Under the pieces are notes generated by a model, which searched no databases, was not told where the DNA came from, and was given only the letters and a program-made list of their open reading frames with translations. A stretch of DNA of 42,362 nt from Mesorhizobium sp. Its GTDB lineage: Bacteria > Pseudomonadota > Alphaproteobacteria > Rhizobiales > Rhizobiaceae. The DNA is taken from positions 18,010 to 60,371 of the forward strand of contig NZ_SUEG01000014.1 in assembly GCF_005063415.1 (NCBI RefSeq). Direction: 5' to 3'. The stretch's first letter is position 1; every line of letters starts with the position of its first letter. Below are positions 23,409 through 32,528 of the stretch, in pieces. The position numbers and the translations under genes are program-made.

Positions 23409-24572
23409 CTAAGATGACGATCGCCCGGCTTCCCCGATCGGCCCTCGGATCGCCTGGGTGACGACGGTATAACGCGTGATCTGACCCTCCTCGGGGTCCT
23501 CCCCGTGGAAATGGATTTCTGCGTTCAGCGGCAGCGGCGCAGTGCTGCCGAACTGCTTGACGGCGGAGACATGCATGATCTGCATGTAGGGGTCGCGATT
23601 CATGGCGTCCATTGCTGCCAGCTCGGCGCTGCTGCTGCCACCGATCCGCCAACTGGCTTCCAGCACACCCGATCGCCAGATGCCCAAGGAATCGACACCT
23701 TGGCCGATGTCGTAGTTGCGTCGCGAGGCGAAGAATCCGGGATAACCATCCATCGCTGCGTCATAGGTTCTCGCCTGCGCCACGGCCAAACCCAGCGCCG
23801 GAGATAGCCGCAGCTCATCCAGCGCCTCCCATCCGCCGCGCACGACAACCAGATCGGATCCGCCGTAAACGGGCTGTCCGTCGTTGTCGGTCGTCGTCCG
23901 CTGGGTGCCGTAATAGCTGACCGACAATTCGTCGATCGTGGTTCTGCCAACGCTCAGCGTAACGATGTCGCGAAGCTGCGTTTCGAGAACAAGGCCGTAT
24001 TCGCTTAGGTCAGAGGATGGATATTGGTCCAGCAGCCTTTCGAGATCGCCGACCGTCGCGGCGGTGTGCTGGTCGCGGCCCCGCGAAGCGCGGGGTGGCT
24101 TGAACCGGACCAGCCCGAGCTCCAGCAGACGTTGCGCTGCGCGCAGCGCGTCATGGCGTGAAAATGCAGTGTAGCCGGGCAGTACGGCCGCGGCGACGGC
24201 GCTGCCGAAGCCGGCGGGCCATTCTTTTGGCCGTGCCGCCGACCCGTCCACCAGCTCGTGGGTTATGGCCTTGGTGGTTGCGAGGCGCCAGGGCACCACG
24301 CCGCCGAAGAGGTCGTCGGGCCCGTTGATGCCCAGTTGGGCCGCATCGGCAGCAAGCAGGCTGTCGTCCGGCACGAAATACAGCCCGCCGCTGTCACCGC
24401 CGCCATCGCGCAGGCCCTGGCGGAAGGAAAATCCCTTCAACGCTGCGATCGTGCGCGCGACGGCAGCGACGGTTTCCCATTCGTGCGCGTAGATGGCTTC
24501 GCCGCCCGGCGCGGAGAATGCGACCACAACACCTTTCGTCCCGCTTGGTTGCTTACCGCTTAGCCCGGTCAT
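23409..24572 (-). CDS. DUF3182 family protein
   Basis: A 387-residue protein matching DUF3182 through most of its length. Features are YAHEWETVAAVARTIAALKG, LYFVPDDSLL, LFGGVVPW, ATKAITHEL, LPGYTAFSRHDALRAAQRLL, VSYYGTQRTT, YGGSDLVVVRGGWEAL, FFASRRNYDIGQG and LEASWRIGG. Function is unknown; no signal peptide or membrane segment is present, so it is cytosolic. The ATG at 24572 is chosen for GAAGGG six nt upstream; in-frame ATGs at 24590 and 24602 are possible. A probable EcfG-type promoter lies at 24636-24660. It is monocistronic, between the SpoIIAA-like unit and cyo. Confidence 0.85.
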   Translation of the reverse strand: MTGLSGKQPSGTKGVVVAFSAPGGEAIYAHEWETVAAVARTIAALKGFSFRQGLRDGGGDSGGLYFVPDDSLLAADAAQLGINGPDDLFGGVVPWRLATTKAITHELVDGSAARPKEWPAGFGSAVAAAVLPGYTAFSRHDALRAAQRLLELGLVRFKPPRASRGRDQHTAATVGDLERLLDQYPSSDLSEYGLVLETQLRDIVTLSVGRTTIDELSVSYYGTQRTTTDNDGQPVYGGSDLVVVRGGWEALDELRLSPALGLAVAQARTYDAAMDGYPGFFASRRNYDIGQGVDSLGIWRSGVLEASWRIGGSSSAELAAMDAMNRDPYMQIMHVSAVKQFGSTAPLPLNAEIHFHGEDPEEGQITRYTVVTQAIRGPIGEAGRSSS

Positions 24573-24635
24573 GTCGCGCCCTTCGTCCATTGCCGAGCCC
24601 ATCGCCGTTTCCGCGGCGATGCGTCCGAACCGAAA

Positions 24636-24660
24636 AACCCGCTTCCTCGGCGAATGTTCC
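24636..24660 (-). promoter_or_regulatory. Probable EcfG-type promoter upstream of the DUF3182 gene
   Basis: Minus strand: GGAAC (24660-24656), 17 nt, GTT (24638-24636) followed by TTT. G stands before GTT. The leader would be about 55 nt. The remaining 24661-24859 stretch between this site and the cyoD stop shows no gene or clear signal. Confidence 0.52.
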
Positions 24661-24859
24661 GGGCAACGGCGCGCTATCCGGTTTGACCGAGTTGCGGCGA
24701 TCGGAACATCGGCGGCTCATGGTTTTTATGCGGGAGCCTCAGACAGGGAGATGGATGTGCTCAAGGAGGCCGCGCCGCGCGCCCTGGGAGAGGCCGAGGT
24801 CGTCCGCTCGAGACCGAGCTCGCTGTCGCATGAACTGCGGCCAACGGCCGGAATAATCC

Positions 24860-25288
24860 CTAGCGGTTCATGTCCATGTTCGCGTTCATCGGCATCAAAT
24901 TGTGGTCGAGATTGGCCATGATCCAGATCGAGCCGCCGATCACCAGCACAACGATCAGCACGCCGAAGGCAAGTGCCAGGGCGTTGTTCGTGTTGTCCGG
25001 CCCCGTCGTGATGTGCAGGAAGAAGACGAGATGCACGCCCATCTGGGCGATCGCAAGCACGACCAGCGCCACCGGAATGCCGGGTGCCCATATCAGGTTC
25101 GTTCCGGGCAACCAGAATGAGGCGATGGTCAGCAGCGTTGCCAGCCCGAGGCCGATCACATAGCCGCGGAGCCCGGATCCGACCTCGGCGTCGCCGAGGT
25201 ATTCGTCACCCGGCGCCGTATCGATGTCGTAGCGCTCCAGGCCATCGATGTCGCGCCGTTGCGCGTGGCGATCGTCCGCATTGCTCAT
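24860..25288 (-). CDS. cyoD: Cytochrome o ubiquinol oxidase subunit IV
   Basis: A 142-residue membrane protein with three helices (about residues 45-63, 69-89 and 102-122). It has the family block IAQMGVHLVFFLHI between helices 2 and 3. The hydrophilic N-terminal extension (first 35 residues, Asp/Arg-rich) is longer than in E. coli CyoD. The subunit helps assemble the CuB site in subunit I. Its ATG overlaps the cyoC stop by ATGA, so it is translationally coupled. It is the last gene of cyoABCD; no cyoE follows on this strand. Confidence 0.93.
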   Translation of the reverse strand: MSNADDRHAQRRDIDGLERYDIDTAPGDEYLGDAEVGSGLRGYVIGLGLATLLTIASFWLPGTNLIWAPGIPVALVVLAIAQMGVHLVFFLHITTGPDNTNNALALAFGVLIVVLVIGGSIWIMANLDHNLMPMNANMDMNR

Positions 25289-25938
25289 CGACTTGCTCCC
25301 AGGAGATAGACCACCGTGAACAGGGCGACCCAGATGATGTCGAGGGCGTGCCAGAACAGGCTGAAGCACATGAAACGCCGAAGAATATCGTCGCGGAATC
25401 CCTTGGCGAAGATCTGCGCCATCATCGTGAGCAGCCACAGCAGCCCCGCCGTGACGTGAAGGCCGTGGCATCCCACCAGCGTGAAGAACGCCGACAGGAA
25501 AGCGCTGCGCGTCGGTCCGGCACCGCTGGCAACCATATGCGCGAACTCGCGCAACTCGAGCAGGATGAAGGTGGCGCCGAGCACGAAGGTGACAGCCATC
25601 GCGACATAGAACCAGGAGCTTCGTCGCGCTGTCACGGCGAGGCTGGCGAGACCGCAGGTAAAGCTCGACAAAAGCAAAGCGGCAGTCTCGATCGCGACGT
25701 TGCGCAGGTCGAACAGCTCGGCTCCGCTTGGTCCGCCCGCCGTCTTGCCCGCCAGCACGGCGTAGGCCGCGAAGAAGGCCGAGAACATCACGATGTCGCT
25801 CAGAAGGAAGATCCAGAAGCCGTAGCCCACGACGATCCGGATCGGTGCCGGGCCGCTGTCGCCGTGGCCGGGTGCATGGCCGTGGCTGCGATGGCCGAGG
25901 CGGTAAGGGTCACGCTCTCGAACGTCGATCGCGGTCAT
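25285..25938 (-). CDS. cyoC: Cytochrome o ubiquinol oxidase subunit III
   Basis: A 217-residue subunit III with five membrane helices, beginning [25 protein letters not shown] (helix 1). [26 protein letters not shown] and [17 protein letters not shown] follow, all typical of heme-copper oxidase subunit III. A His-rich N-terminus ([12 protein letters not shown]) may bind metal or simply be low complexity. It overlaps cyoB by four nt (ATGA) and cyoD likewise. It stabilises the catalytic core. Confidence 0.94.
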   Translation of the reverse strand: MTAIDVRERDPYRLGHRSHGHAPGHGDSGPAPIRIVVGYGFWIFLLSDIVMFSAFFAAYAVLAGKTAGGPSGAELFDLRNVAIETAALLLSSFTCGLASLAVTARRSSWFYVAMAVTFVLGATFILLELREFAHMVASGAGPTRSAFLSAFFTLVGCHGLHVTAGLLWLLTMMAQIFAKGFRDDILRRFMCFSLFWHALDIIWVALFTVVYLLGASR

Positions 25939-27941
25939 GGCCTTGGCCCCGTCTGAGTGGCCAGCGCCTCGCGGCGGGCACTTCGGTTGGCGCGGTCGAT
26001 CCGGGCGACTTCGGCGGCAGGAATGACGTATTCGGGGATGTCGCGCCACGCGAATACGACGAAGGTGGCGAAAGCACCGAGCGCGCCGAGCGCCACCATC
26101 CACCAGATGTGCCAGATGAGGGCGAAGCCCATCACGGTCGCAAAGAAGGCGCAGATGAACCCGGTGGGACTGTTGCGCGGCATCTCGATCGGCTCGTATT
26201 CAGGCTCGTCGCGCAGCCGGTTTTGCTCGCGTGCCCGCTGCTTGATGTTCCAGTAGGGCTCTTCGCCCTCGACATGCGGAAGCGCGGCGAAGTTGAAGAC
26301 CGGCGGCGGCGAGGGCGTGGCCCATTCCAGCGAGCGCCCGTCCCAGGGATCCCCGGTGGCATCTCGAAGCGCCGCACGCTGCCGGATGCTGACGACGAGT
26401 TGTATGATCTGCGCGACCACGCCGGCGGCGGTGATTAACATGCCGGCGCCGGCAACCAGCACCCAGGGATACCAGGCCGGCACGTCGAAATGCTGCATGC
26501 GGCGGGTCATGCCGAGCAGGCCGACAGCGTAGAGCGGCACGAAGGTGGCGTAGAACCCGATCAGCGTCAGCCAGAAGGCCAGCTTGCCCCAGCCCTCGTG
26601 CAGCCGGAAGCCGAATGCCTTGGGAAACCAGTAGGTATATCCCGCGAAGGCGCCGAACAGCACACCGCCGATGATGACGTTATGGAAATGCGCCACCAGG
26701 AACAGGCTGTTGTGGAGCAGGAAATCGGCCGGCGGCACGGCCAGCAACACGCCCGTCATGCCGCCGATGACGAACGTCACCATGAAGCCCAGCGACCACA
26801 GCATTGGCGTCGCAAAGCGGATGCGGCCGCCATACATGGTGAACATCCAGTTGTAGATCTTCACGCCGGTACCGACAGCGATAATGCTGGTGGCGATGCC
26901 GAACGCGGCGTTGACGTCGGCGCCGGCGCCCATGGTGAAGAAGTGGTGCAGCCACACCATGAAGGAGACGATGCAGATGAAGAGCGTCGCGGCCACCATC
27001 GAGCGGTAGCCGAACAGCGGCTTGCTGGAAAACGTGGAGATGACCTCCGAGAAGATGCCGAACGCCGGCAGGACAAGGATGTAGACCTCGGGATGGCCCC
27101 AGGCCCAGATCAGGTTCACGAACATCAGCATGTTGCCGCCGGCTTCATTGGTGAAGAAATGAAAGCCGAAATAGCGGTCGAGCGTCAGCATCGCGAGCGT
27201 CGCGGTGAGGACCGGGAACGCGGCGACGATGAGCAGGCTGGCGGCGAGTGAGGTCCAGCAGAACATCGACATCCTGAGGTAACTCATGCCGGGCGCCCGC
27301 ATCTTCAGGATCGTGGTGACGAAATTGATGCCGGTGAGCAGCGTTCCGACGCCCGCTATCTGCACTGCCCACAGATAATAATCGACGCCGACGCCCGGCG
27401 AGTAGGCGGTCTCGCTGAGCGGCGGATAGGGCAGCCATCCGGTGCGCGCGAATTCGCCGATCACCAGCGAGATGTTGACCAGCAGCGCACCGGTGGCGGT
27501 GAGCCAGAAACTCACCGAGTTGAGCGTTGGAAAGGCAACGTCGCGGACGCCGAGCTGCAGCGGCACGACCAGGTTCATCAGGCCGATGACGAACGGCATC
27601 GCCCCGAAAAAGATCATGATGGTGCCGTGGGCGGAAAAGACCTGGTTGAAGTGGTCGGGCGGCAGATAGCCGGGCGCCTGGAAGGCGAGGGCCTGCTGGG
27701 ACCGCATCATGATGGCGTCGCTGAAGCCGCGCAGCAGCATCAGCAGCGCCAGCAGCGTGTACATCACGCCAATCCGCTTGTGATCGACGCTGGTGATCCA
27801 TTCGCGCCACAGATAGGGGAAATGGCCTGCCAGGAACACCCAGGCCAGCACGCCGAGGATTGCCAGGGCGACGACCGCCGAGGCGATCATCGGCAGAGGC
27901 TGATCGAACGGAATGACGTCCCAGCTCAATTTTCCGAGCAT
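25935..27941 (-). CDS. cyoB: Cytochrome o ubiquinol oxidase subunit I
   Basis: A 668-residue catalytic subunit, colinear with E. coli CyoB. Low-spin heme ligands are His105 (FSAHGTIM) and His420. CuB ligands are His283 (WGHPEVY, with cross-linked Tyr287) and His332-His333 (WLHHFF). The heme o3 ligand is His418 (VAHFH). Arg71, Asp75, His97 and Gln100, the quinone-site residues of E. coli (71, 75, 98, 101), are all present, so the donor is ubiquinol and not cytochrome c. It reduces oxygen to water and pumps protons. It starts two bp after the cyoA stop and overlaps cyoC. The C-terminal tail is shortish but intact. Confidence 0.96.
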   Translation of the reverse strand: MLGKLSWDVIPFDQPLPMIASAVVALAILGVLAWVFLAGHFPYLWREWITSVDHKRIGVMYTLLALLMLLRGFSDAIMMRSQQALAFQAPGYLPPDHFNQVFSAHGTIMIFFGAMPFVIGLMNLVVPLQLGVRDVAFPTLNSVSFWLTATGALLVNISLVIGEFARTGWLPYPPLSETAYSPGVGVDYYLWAVQIAGVGTLLTGINFVTTILKMRAPGMSYLRMSMFCWTSLAASLLIVAAFPVLTATLAMLTLDRYFGFHFFTNEAGGNMLMFVNLIWAWGHPEVYILVLPAFGIFSEVISTFSSKPLFGYRSMVAATLFICIVSFMVWLHHFFTMGAGADVNAAFGIATSIIAVGTGVKIYNWMFTMYGGRIRFATPMLWSLGFMVTFVIGGMTGVLLAVPPADFLLHNSLFLVAHFHNVIIGGVLFGAFAGYTYWFPKAFGFRLHEGWGKLAFWLTLIGFYATFVPLYAVGLLGMTRRMQHFDVPAWYPWVLVAGAGMLITAAGVVAQIIQLVVSIRQRAALRDATGDPWDGRSLEWATPSPPPVFNFAALPHVEGEEPYWNIKQRAREQNRLRDEPEYEPIEMPRNSPTGFICAFFATVMGFALIWHIWWMVALGALGAFATFVVFAWRDIPEYVIPAAEVARIDRANRSARREALATQTGPRP

Positions 27942-27943
27942 TG

Positions 27944-28867
27944 TCAGCCTCCTGTCTTGGGCAATACGCTCGGCTCGGGGCGACCGGCCTGGGGGCCGGG
28001 CGCGGGCGGAACGCCCTGCGTCGCGATTTCATGGAAAAGGTCCGGCTCGACCGAGCGATAGGTCGAAGGCGGCACGTCCAGGCTCTGTCTGGCCAGTTCC
28101 TGGTAGCTGGCCTTGTCGAGTGCCTGTCCCTGGTTTCGCGCCGAATTGACGAATGCATCGAAGGCGTCCGCCGCGACGGCATGCAGCACGAATTGCATGC
28201 CTGGAAAACCGTCGCCGCTGAAATGGGCCGACCGCCCATAGAATTCGCCCTGCTGATCCGCCTGCAGGTGAAGCTGCGTCGTCATGCCGTTCATCGTGTA
28301 GATCATGCCGCCGAGCTGAGGCACGAAGAACGCGTTCATGACGCTTGCCGAGGTGAGCGAGAAATGCACCGGCCTGCCCGCCGGCACCACAAGCTGGTTG
28401 ATGCTCGCGACATTCTGCTCGGGGTAGATGAACAGCCATTTCCAGTCGAGCGAGACGACCTGCACCTCAAGCGGCTTTTGCTGGGAATCCAGCGGCTTCA
28501 TTGGATCGAGGTCATGTGACCCGATCCAGATGATGCCGCTCAGAAACAGGATGACGAGGATGGGGATCGACCAGACGACCAGTTCGATGCGTCCGGAATA
28601 GGCCCATTCCGGCAGATACCGCGCTCTTGTGTTGGTCTCACGGAACCACCAGGCAAAACCGAGCGTCGCCACGATCGTCGGGACGACGATGGCCAGCATG
28701 ATGGCGACCGAATTGAGCAGGATCGTGCGCTGCGCCGCGCCGACGGGCCCTTGCGGGTCGAGCACGCCGCCCTGGCAGCCGGCAAGCAGCCCGGCAAGAA
28801 GCATCGTCGCACCGACGCGGCCAAGACGGATGACGGCACAATTTCGAGCGATCGCCCTCAGCAACAT
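27944..28867 (-). CDS. cyoA: Cytochrome o ubiquinol oxidase subunit II (lipoprotein)
   Basis: A 307-residue subunit II. A lipoprotein signal ends LLAGC at Cys31, followed by helices at about 50-70 and 90-112. The cupredoxin-like domain starts [19 protein letters not shown] and lacks the two Cys and the Met of a CuA site (the copper-free pattern of quinol oxidases). The ATG at 28867 is chosen because the lipobox is then correctly placed and GGCGAG precedes it; the frame back to 28996 is not signal-like. It is the first gene of the operon. The promoter must lie in the 28868-29460 gap, which holds three 21-bp tandem repeats. Confidence 0.94.
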   Translation of the reverse strand: MLLRAIARNCAVIRLGRVGATMLLAGLLAGCQGGVLDPQGPVGAAQRTILLNSVAIMLAIVVPTIVATLGFAWWFRETNTRARYLPEWAYSGRIELVVWSIPILVILFLSGIIWIGSHDLDPMKPLDSQQKPLEVQVVSLDWKWLFIYPEQNVASINQLVVPAGRPVHFSLTSASVMNAFFVPQLGGMIYTMNGMTTQLHLQADQQGEFYGRSAHFSGDGFPGMQFVLHAVAADAFDAFVNSARNQGQALDKASYQELARQSLDVPPSTYRSVEPDLFHEIATQGVPPAPGPQAGRPEPSVLPKTGG

Positions 28868-29407
28868 GAGATCTCGCCATTTCCTGAAAACCGATTGGAA
28901 CGTTGCAGGCAGCGTGGCTGCCAACCCCGAATGTGCGCGCCGGTGTGCTCCTGGCGACAGTTTCGTCACGCATGCGGCTCCGGCTGGCAGAACCACATGC
29001 GGCGGACGTCATCGTTAAGCGGTCGACCTGTCGAGAACCCCTCCAAATCCTAACGAACCAGTGGCAAATCCCAAGAGACCAGAGCCAAATTCTAAGAAAC
29101 CAGAAACAGGACCCAGATCGAAGTTATCGCCAGAAACGTGGCGAATGCCAAGGCGGTAAACCGGTTCATGGCCGCGCCCACGGTTGGTCCATTTGGCCCG
29201 CTCTCTGCGACGTGGCTATTAATTCCAGTGATGCTGCTCAAGATGGTTGCGCCAACCGAACGAATGTTCGTCGCGAAAGTTCCAAAAAGCCAGACCCGTC
29301 GCAGCCTTTGGTTGCAGGCCGGCGGCAACGCGATGCGCAACCAGCGGCCGTTGGGAGGCTTTCCTGCCAAACGGAAAAGCGAGGCGTTTTGCGTATGTAA
29401 AAATTAC
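28868..29407. other. Long intergenic stretch between cyoA and the catabolic cluster
   Basis: About 540 bp between divergently read genes with no convincing gene. A minus-strand frame at 29092-29169 could encode a 25-residue hydrophobic peptide (MNRFTALAFATFLAITSIW and six more residues) but has no ribosome site. The stretch contains the tandem repeats at 29045-29107. The final part, toward 29400, is AT-rich and leads into a promoter-like element. Confidence 0.6.
29045..29107. repeat. Three imperfect 21-bp tandem repeats upstream of cyoA
   Basis: Units at 29045-29065, 29066-29086 and 29087-29107 share the frame AAATYC-yAAsrrACCAGwrsC. They begin AAATCCTAACGAACC, AAATCCCAAGAGACC and AAATTCTAAGAAACC and each ends with CCAG plus four or five bases. 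A 21-bp period is two DNA turns, so a protein could bind the same face three times. They lie 178-240 bp upstream of the cyoA start. Confidence 0.7.
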
Positions 29408-29436
29408 TTGTCTAGGTGAAAATACTTGCTACTAAT
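29408..29436 (+). promoter_or_regulatory. Putative housekeeping promoter of the catabolic cluster
   Basis: TTGTCT (29408-29413), 17 nt, ACTAAT (29431-29436) in an AT-rich patch just before the first gene at 29468. A direct repeat, ATTACTTG and AATACTTG (about 29403-29428), overlaps it and could be a regulator site, for example for the IclR protein encoded in the cluster. Confidence 0.35.
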
Positions 29437-29467
29437 CGGCTGGGCCGGTTCAGGGAGGAATTTCGGC

Positions 29468-30610
29468 ATGACAAGACTGCGCGGCCTCGCGTGGGATCAC
29501 CGACGCTGCTGGGGTCCGCTCGACGCCAGCATCGGGCCGTACTGTGCCGCCAATCCCGCTCTTGAGATCGAATGGGACCGCCGCAGCCTCTACGAGTTCG
29601 GCGAGGGCGCGCTTGGTCCGGTGCTCGGCGCCTATGATCTTGTCGTGTTCGATCATCCGTTCATCGGCGATATTGCCGAAGGCGGGCTGATGGTGCCGTT
29701 CGATTTGTCGGCTGAGCAGCGCCGCGGCTTCGAACGGGATTCGGTCGGCGCATCCTGGCAATCCTACGCAAGGGACGGGCGCCAATGGGCGTTGCCGATC
29801 GATGCTGCCTGTCAGGTTGCCTCGTATCGCCCCGATCTCATGGAGCGCTACGGACCGCTGCCGCGCAGCCATGACGAGGTGCTGGAGCTCGGCCGGCGCG
29901 TCTTGAAGGACGGCAAATGGCTTGGGCTGCCGTTGGTGCCGACTGACGCCATGTGCCTGCTTTTGACGCTCAGTGAGCCCAGCGAAAGCGACGACGAGTT
30001 CATCGCTGGGGAAAAAATCGAGCAGGCCGTCCGGCAGTTGCGCCAGCTTGCGGCGCTGTCGCATCCGAACTCGCCGAAATGGAACCCGATCCGCTGCTAC
30101 GATCATATGATCGCGCATGACGACGTGGTCTACGTGCCGTTCGCCTTCGGCTATGTGAACTATGCCTCCAAGGCAGACAGGCCGTATCTGCGCTTCGCCG
30201 ACGTGCCGACGCCGCGATCCGCCGGCGCCTTGCTCGGTGGCGCCGGCATCGGCGTCAGCGCCCAATCGAAACACAAGCAGGCAGCCATCGATTACGCGCT
30301 GTTTCTGTGCTCGCCCGGCTATCAGCGCGGCGACTATGTGAAATCCGGCGGACAGCCGGGATCGCTGGCGGCATGGCAAGATGGCGAGGTCAACGCTCTC
30401 TCAGGCGGCTTCTTCGCCTCGACGCTGGCGACGATCGAAGCCTCCTATCTGCGCCCGACCCATCCGGGCTTCATCAGCTTCTTCCGCCAATGCGCCCCTC
30501 ATGCCGCGGCGGCCATCGCCGGCGAATTGCCGGCGGCGGAGCTCGCGGACCGGCTGAACCGGCTCTATCGCGAGACCAGGCATGGCCAGCCGCAAAGGAG
30601 CGTCGCGTAA
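29468..30610 (+). CDS. Periplasmic-binding-protein-like protein without signal peptide
   Basis: A 380-residue protein resembling family 1 extracellular solute-binding proteins. The N-terminal lobe has LRGLAWDHRRCWGPLDAS, IEWDRRSLYEFGEG and AYDLVVFDHPFIGDIAEGG; a C-terminal helical part has AIDYALFLCSPGYQRGDYVKSGGQPG. The start at 29468 is fixed by GGGAGG nine nt upstream, and the N-terminus has neither hydrophobic core nor twin-arginine motif, so the protein should stay in the cytosol. Its TAA overlaps the ATG of the IclR gene (TAATG), so the two are made together. A cytosolic ligand sensor or chaperone for the imported substrate is my inference. Similar signal-less proteins near CoA-transferase genes exist in my memory of related genomes. 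Confidence 0.8.
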   Translation: MTRLRGLAWDHRRCWGPLDASIGPYCAANPALEIEWDRRSLYEFGEGALGPVLGAYDLVVFDHPFIGDIAEGGLMVPFDLSAEQRRGFERDSVGASWQSYARDGRQWALPIDAACQVASYRPDLMERYGPLPRSHDEVLELGRRVLKDGKWLGLPLVPTDAMCLLLTLSEPSESDDEFIAGEKIEQAVRQLRQLAALSHPNSPKWNPIRCYDHMIAHDDVVYVPFAFGYVNYASKADRPYLRFADVPTPRSAGALLGGAGIGVSAQSKHKQAAIDYALFLCSPGYQRGDYVKSGGQPGSLAAWQDGEVNALSGGFFASTLATIEASYLRPTHPGFISFFRQCAPHAAAAIAGELPAAELADRLNRLYRETRHGQPQRSVA

Positions 30611-31461
30611 TGGCCACCGATATTGCCCAGATCGTCGACGAAGGCGAAAGCGGCCGCAACGGCTACCGCGTGCCTGCGGTGGAGAAGGCGCTCGACATCC
30701 TGGAATTCATGGCTGCCAGCGGCGAGCCGCTGACCCAGACCGAGATCGCCACGGGAATGGGGCGCTCCATTCACGAGATCTACCGCATCCTGCTGCTGCT
30801 GGAGAAGCGCGGCTACATTTTCCGGACGCAATCGGACCGCTTTCGCCTGTCGCTGAAGCTGTTCGAACTGGCGCATATGCATCCGCCGGTAAACCGCCTG
30901 GTCGAATGTGCGCTGCCGGTGATGCGCGGCCTCGCCGCCAATGCCGACCAGAGCTGCCATCTGGTCGTGCGCGAAGGCGAGAGCGCACTGGTCGTGCTGC
31001 AGATCGATTCGCCTTTGCCGATGCGATATTCGGTTGCCCTCGGCTCGCATTTCCCGATCCTCGAAACGAGTTCCGGCGCGGTGCTGCTGGCGCATTCGAG
31101 CCGCGCCGAGCGCGACCGCATCGTCGAGCGGATCGTCGCTGCAGGCGAAGGCCAAGGCAGCCGGGTGGAAATCGAAGCGCGGCTGAACGAAGTCGCAAGG
31201 CTCGGCTATGAAATGCGCGCCTCGCTGGCTGTCGAGGGCTGCACCAACATCTCGATGCCGGTGCGCGACCATACCGGCGCCGTCATTGCCGCGCTCACCG
31301 TCCCCTTCCTGCCGCAGAAGGCCGCCCGCTTCGATCGCAACACCGTCTTCGAGCGGACGAAGGCGGCGGCCGAGACGATATCGGCGGCGCTGGGCGCGGG
31401 CGAAGCTGCCGCCTCTTCACATGCCGACCCGGAACGGCGGGACTATCCGTTCAGCAACTGA
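30610..31461 (+). CDS. IclR family transcriptional regulator
   Basis: A 283-residue IclR protein. The N-terminal winged helix has VPAVEKALDILEFMAASGEPLTQ, then EIATGMGRSIHEIYRILLLLEKRGYI (recognition helix). The effector domain shows CHLVVREGESALVVLQI, the LETSSGAVLLAH segment and GCTNISMPVRDHTGAVIAALTV. AAGGAG lies nine nt before the ATG, and the start overlaps the stop of the upstream gene. It probably controls the cluster in response to the substrate or a pathway intermediate. Position and coupling, not sequence, indicate this. Confidence 0.93.
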   Translation: MATDIAQIVDEGESGRNGYRVPAVEKALDILEFMAASGEPLTQTEIATGMGRSIHEIYRILLLLEKRGYIFRTQSDRFRLSLKLFELAHMHPPVNRLVECALPVMRGLAANADQSCHLVVREGESALVVLQIDSPLPMRYSVALGSHFPILETSSGAVLLAHSSRAERDRIVERIVAAGEGQGSRVEIEARLNEVARLGYEMRASLAVEGCTNISMPVRDHTGAVIAALTVPFLPQKAARFDRNTVFERTKAAAETISAALGAGEAAASSHADPERRDYPFSN

Positions 31462-31484
31462 CAAGAAATACAGGGAGAAGAAAC

Positions 31485-32516
31485 ATGAACTGGTCCAAAT
31501 CGATGCTGTTTGCCTCGGCGGCCGCGCTGGCTCTGAGCGCCGCCGCAGCACACGCCGAAAACATGCCTAAGCGCATCGGCTACGTCACCAATTATGCCAC
31601 GCACGAGTGGTATCAGAACGTCATCAAGGGCATGCAGGCCCGCGCCAAGGAACTCGGCATCGAGCTCGAGGTGCAGGACGCCAATCTCGACATCGCCAAG
31701 GAGGTTTCCGCCGCCGAAGACTTCATGGCCAAGGGCGTCGACGTGCTGATTGTCACGCCCGTCAACGAGGAGGGCGTGGTGCCGCTGCTGCGCCAAGCGA
31801 AATCCAACAACGTTCCGGTCGTGCTCGAAGGCAATCCGGTCAAGGGCATGACCACAATGGTCGCGATCTGCGACTACGACACCGGCTACACCGCCGGCGC
31901 CGAAGCCGGCAAATACGCCAAGGAAAAGCTCGAAGGCAAAGCCAAGGTGATGAATGTCGGCCTGCCGCTGCTGTCCGCCACGGTGCTGCGGTCGCAGGGT
32001 TTCATGGACGGCCTGAAGACCATCATCCCCGACGCGGTCATGGTCCACGACCTCGATGGCGGTGGCAATCCCGATCGCGCGCTCGAGGTCTCTTCGGCGG
32101 CACTTGCCAAGAACGCCGACATCAACATCATCTACGGCATCAACGATTCCTCGTCGCTCGGCGGCCTTCAGGCCTGGAAAGCGGCCGGCAAGTCGCAGGA
32201 CAGCCTGTTGACGGTCGGCACCGGCGGCGAAGGCCTCGCCTTCATCAATGCCATGCAGAACGAGCCGTCCTATCGAATCGAGGCCGCGATGTTCCCGGAA
32301 AAGGAAGGCTACACCGCCATCGATGCAGCGGTTAAGCTCTTCAACGGCGAAGAGGTGCCGGAACACATCGTCAGCCCGACCGCGCCGATGAACGGCGACG
32401 ACTGGAAGAAGTTCTACGACTACGACGGCACCACACGAACGATCAAATGGGACGCCGTCAATGCGCTTCAGCCGCCGGAAAAATGCATGAAAACTTCCGC
32501 CGACCTGAAGAAGTAA
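31485..32516 (+). CDS. Sugar-type ABC transporter substrate-binding protein
   Basis: A 343-residue periplasmic binding protein of the RbsB (type 1) class. A Sec signal peptide (Lys near the start, a long Ala/Leu core) ends near AHA at residue 24. The mature part starts KRIGYVTNYATHEWYQNVIKG; the first lobe has VSAAEDFMAKGVDVLIVTP, the hinge region follows at NVPVVLEGN, and the second lobe has GYTAGAEAGKYAKEKL. The ligand is unknown; such proteins bind pentoses, hexoses, polyols and related compounds. GGAGAAG lies before the ATG. A strong hairpin follows the gene (32529-32553). Confidence 0.94.
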   Translation: MNWSKSMLFASAAALALSAAAAHAENMPKRIGYVTNYATHEWYQNVIKGMQARAKELGIELEVQDANLDIAKEVSAAEDFMAKGVDVLIVTPVNEEGVVPLLRQAKSNNVPVVLEGNPVKGMTTMVAICDYDTGYTAGAEAGKYAKEKLEGKAKVMNVGLPLLSATVLRSQGFMDGLKTIIPDAVMVHDLDGGGNPDRALEVSSAALAKNADINIIYGINDSSSLGGLQAWKAAGKSQDSLLTVGTGGEGLAFINAMQNEPSYRIEAAMFPEKEGYTAIDAAVKLFNGEEVPEHIVSPTAPMNGDDWKKFYDYDGTTRTIKWDAVNALQPPEKCMKTSADLKK

Positions 32517-32528
32517 GGAGTCCGGGTA

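Noticed and set aside
24838..24850. CGGCC-AAC-GGCCG hairpin after cyoD as terminator
   Set aside because: Stem of only five pairs and no T-run downstream on the minus strand.
29092..29169. Minus-strand 25-residue hydrophobic peptide between cyoA and the catabolic cluster
   Set aside because: It has one membrane-like stretch but no ribosome site, no conserved family look, and its end overlaps the tandem repeats. A chance frame is as likely.
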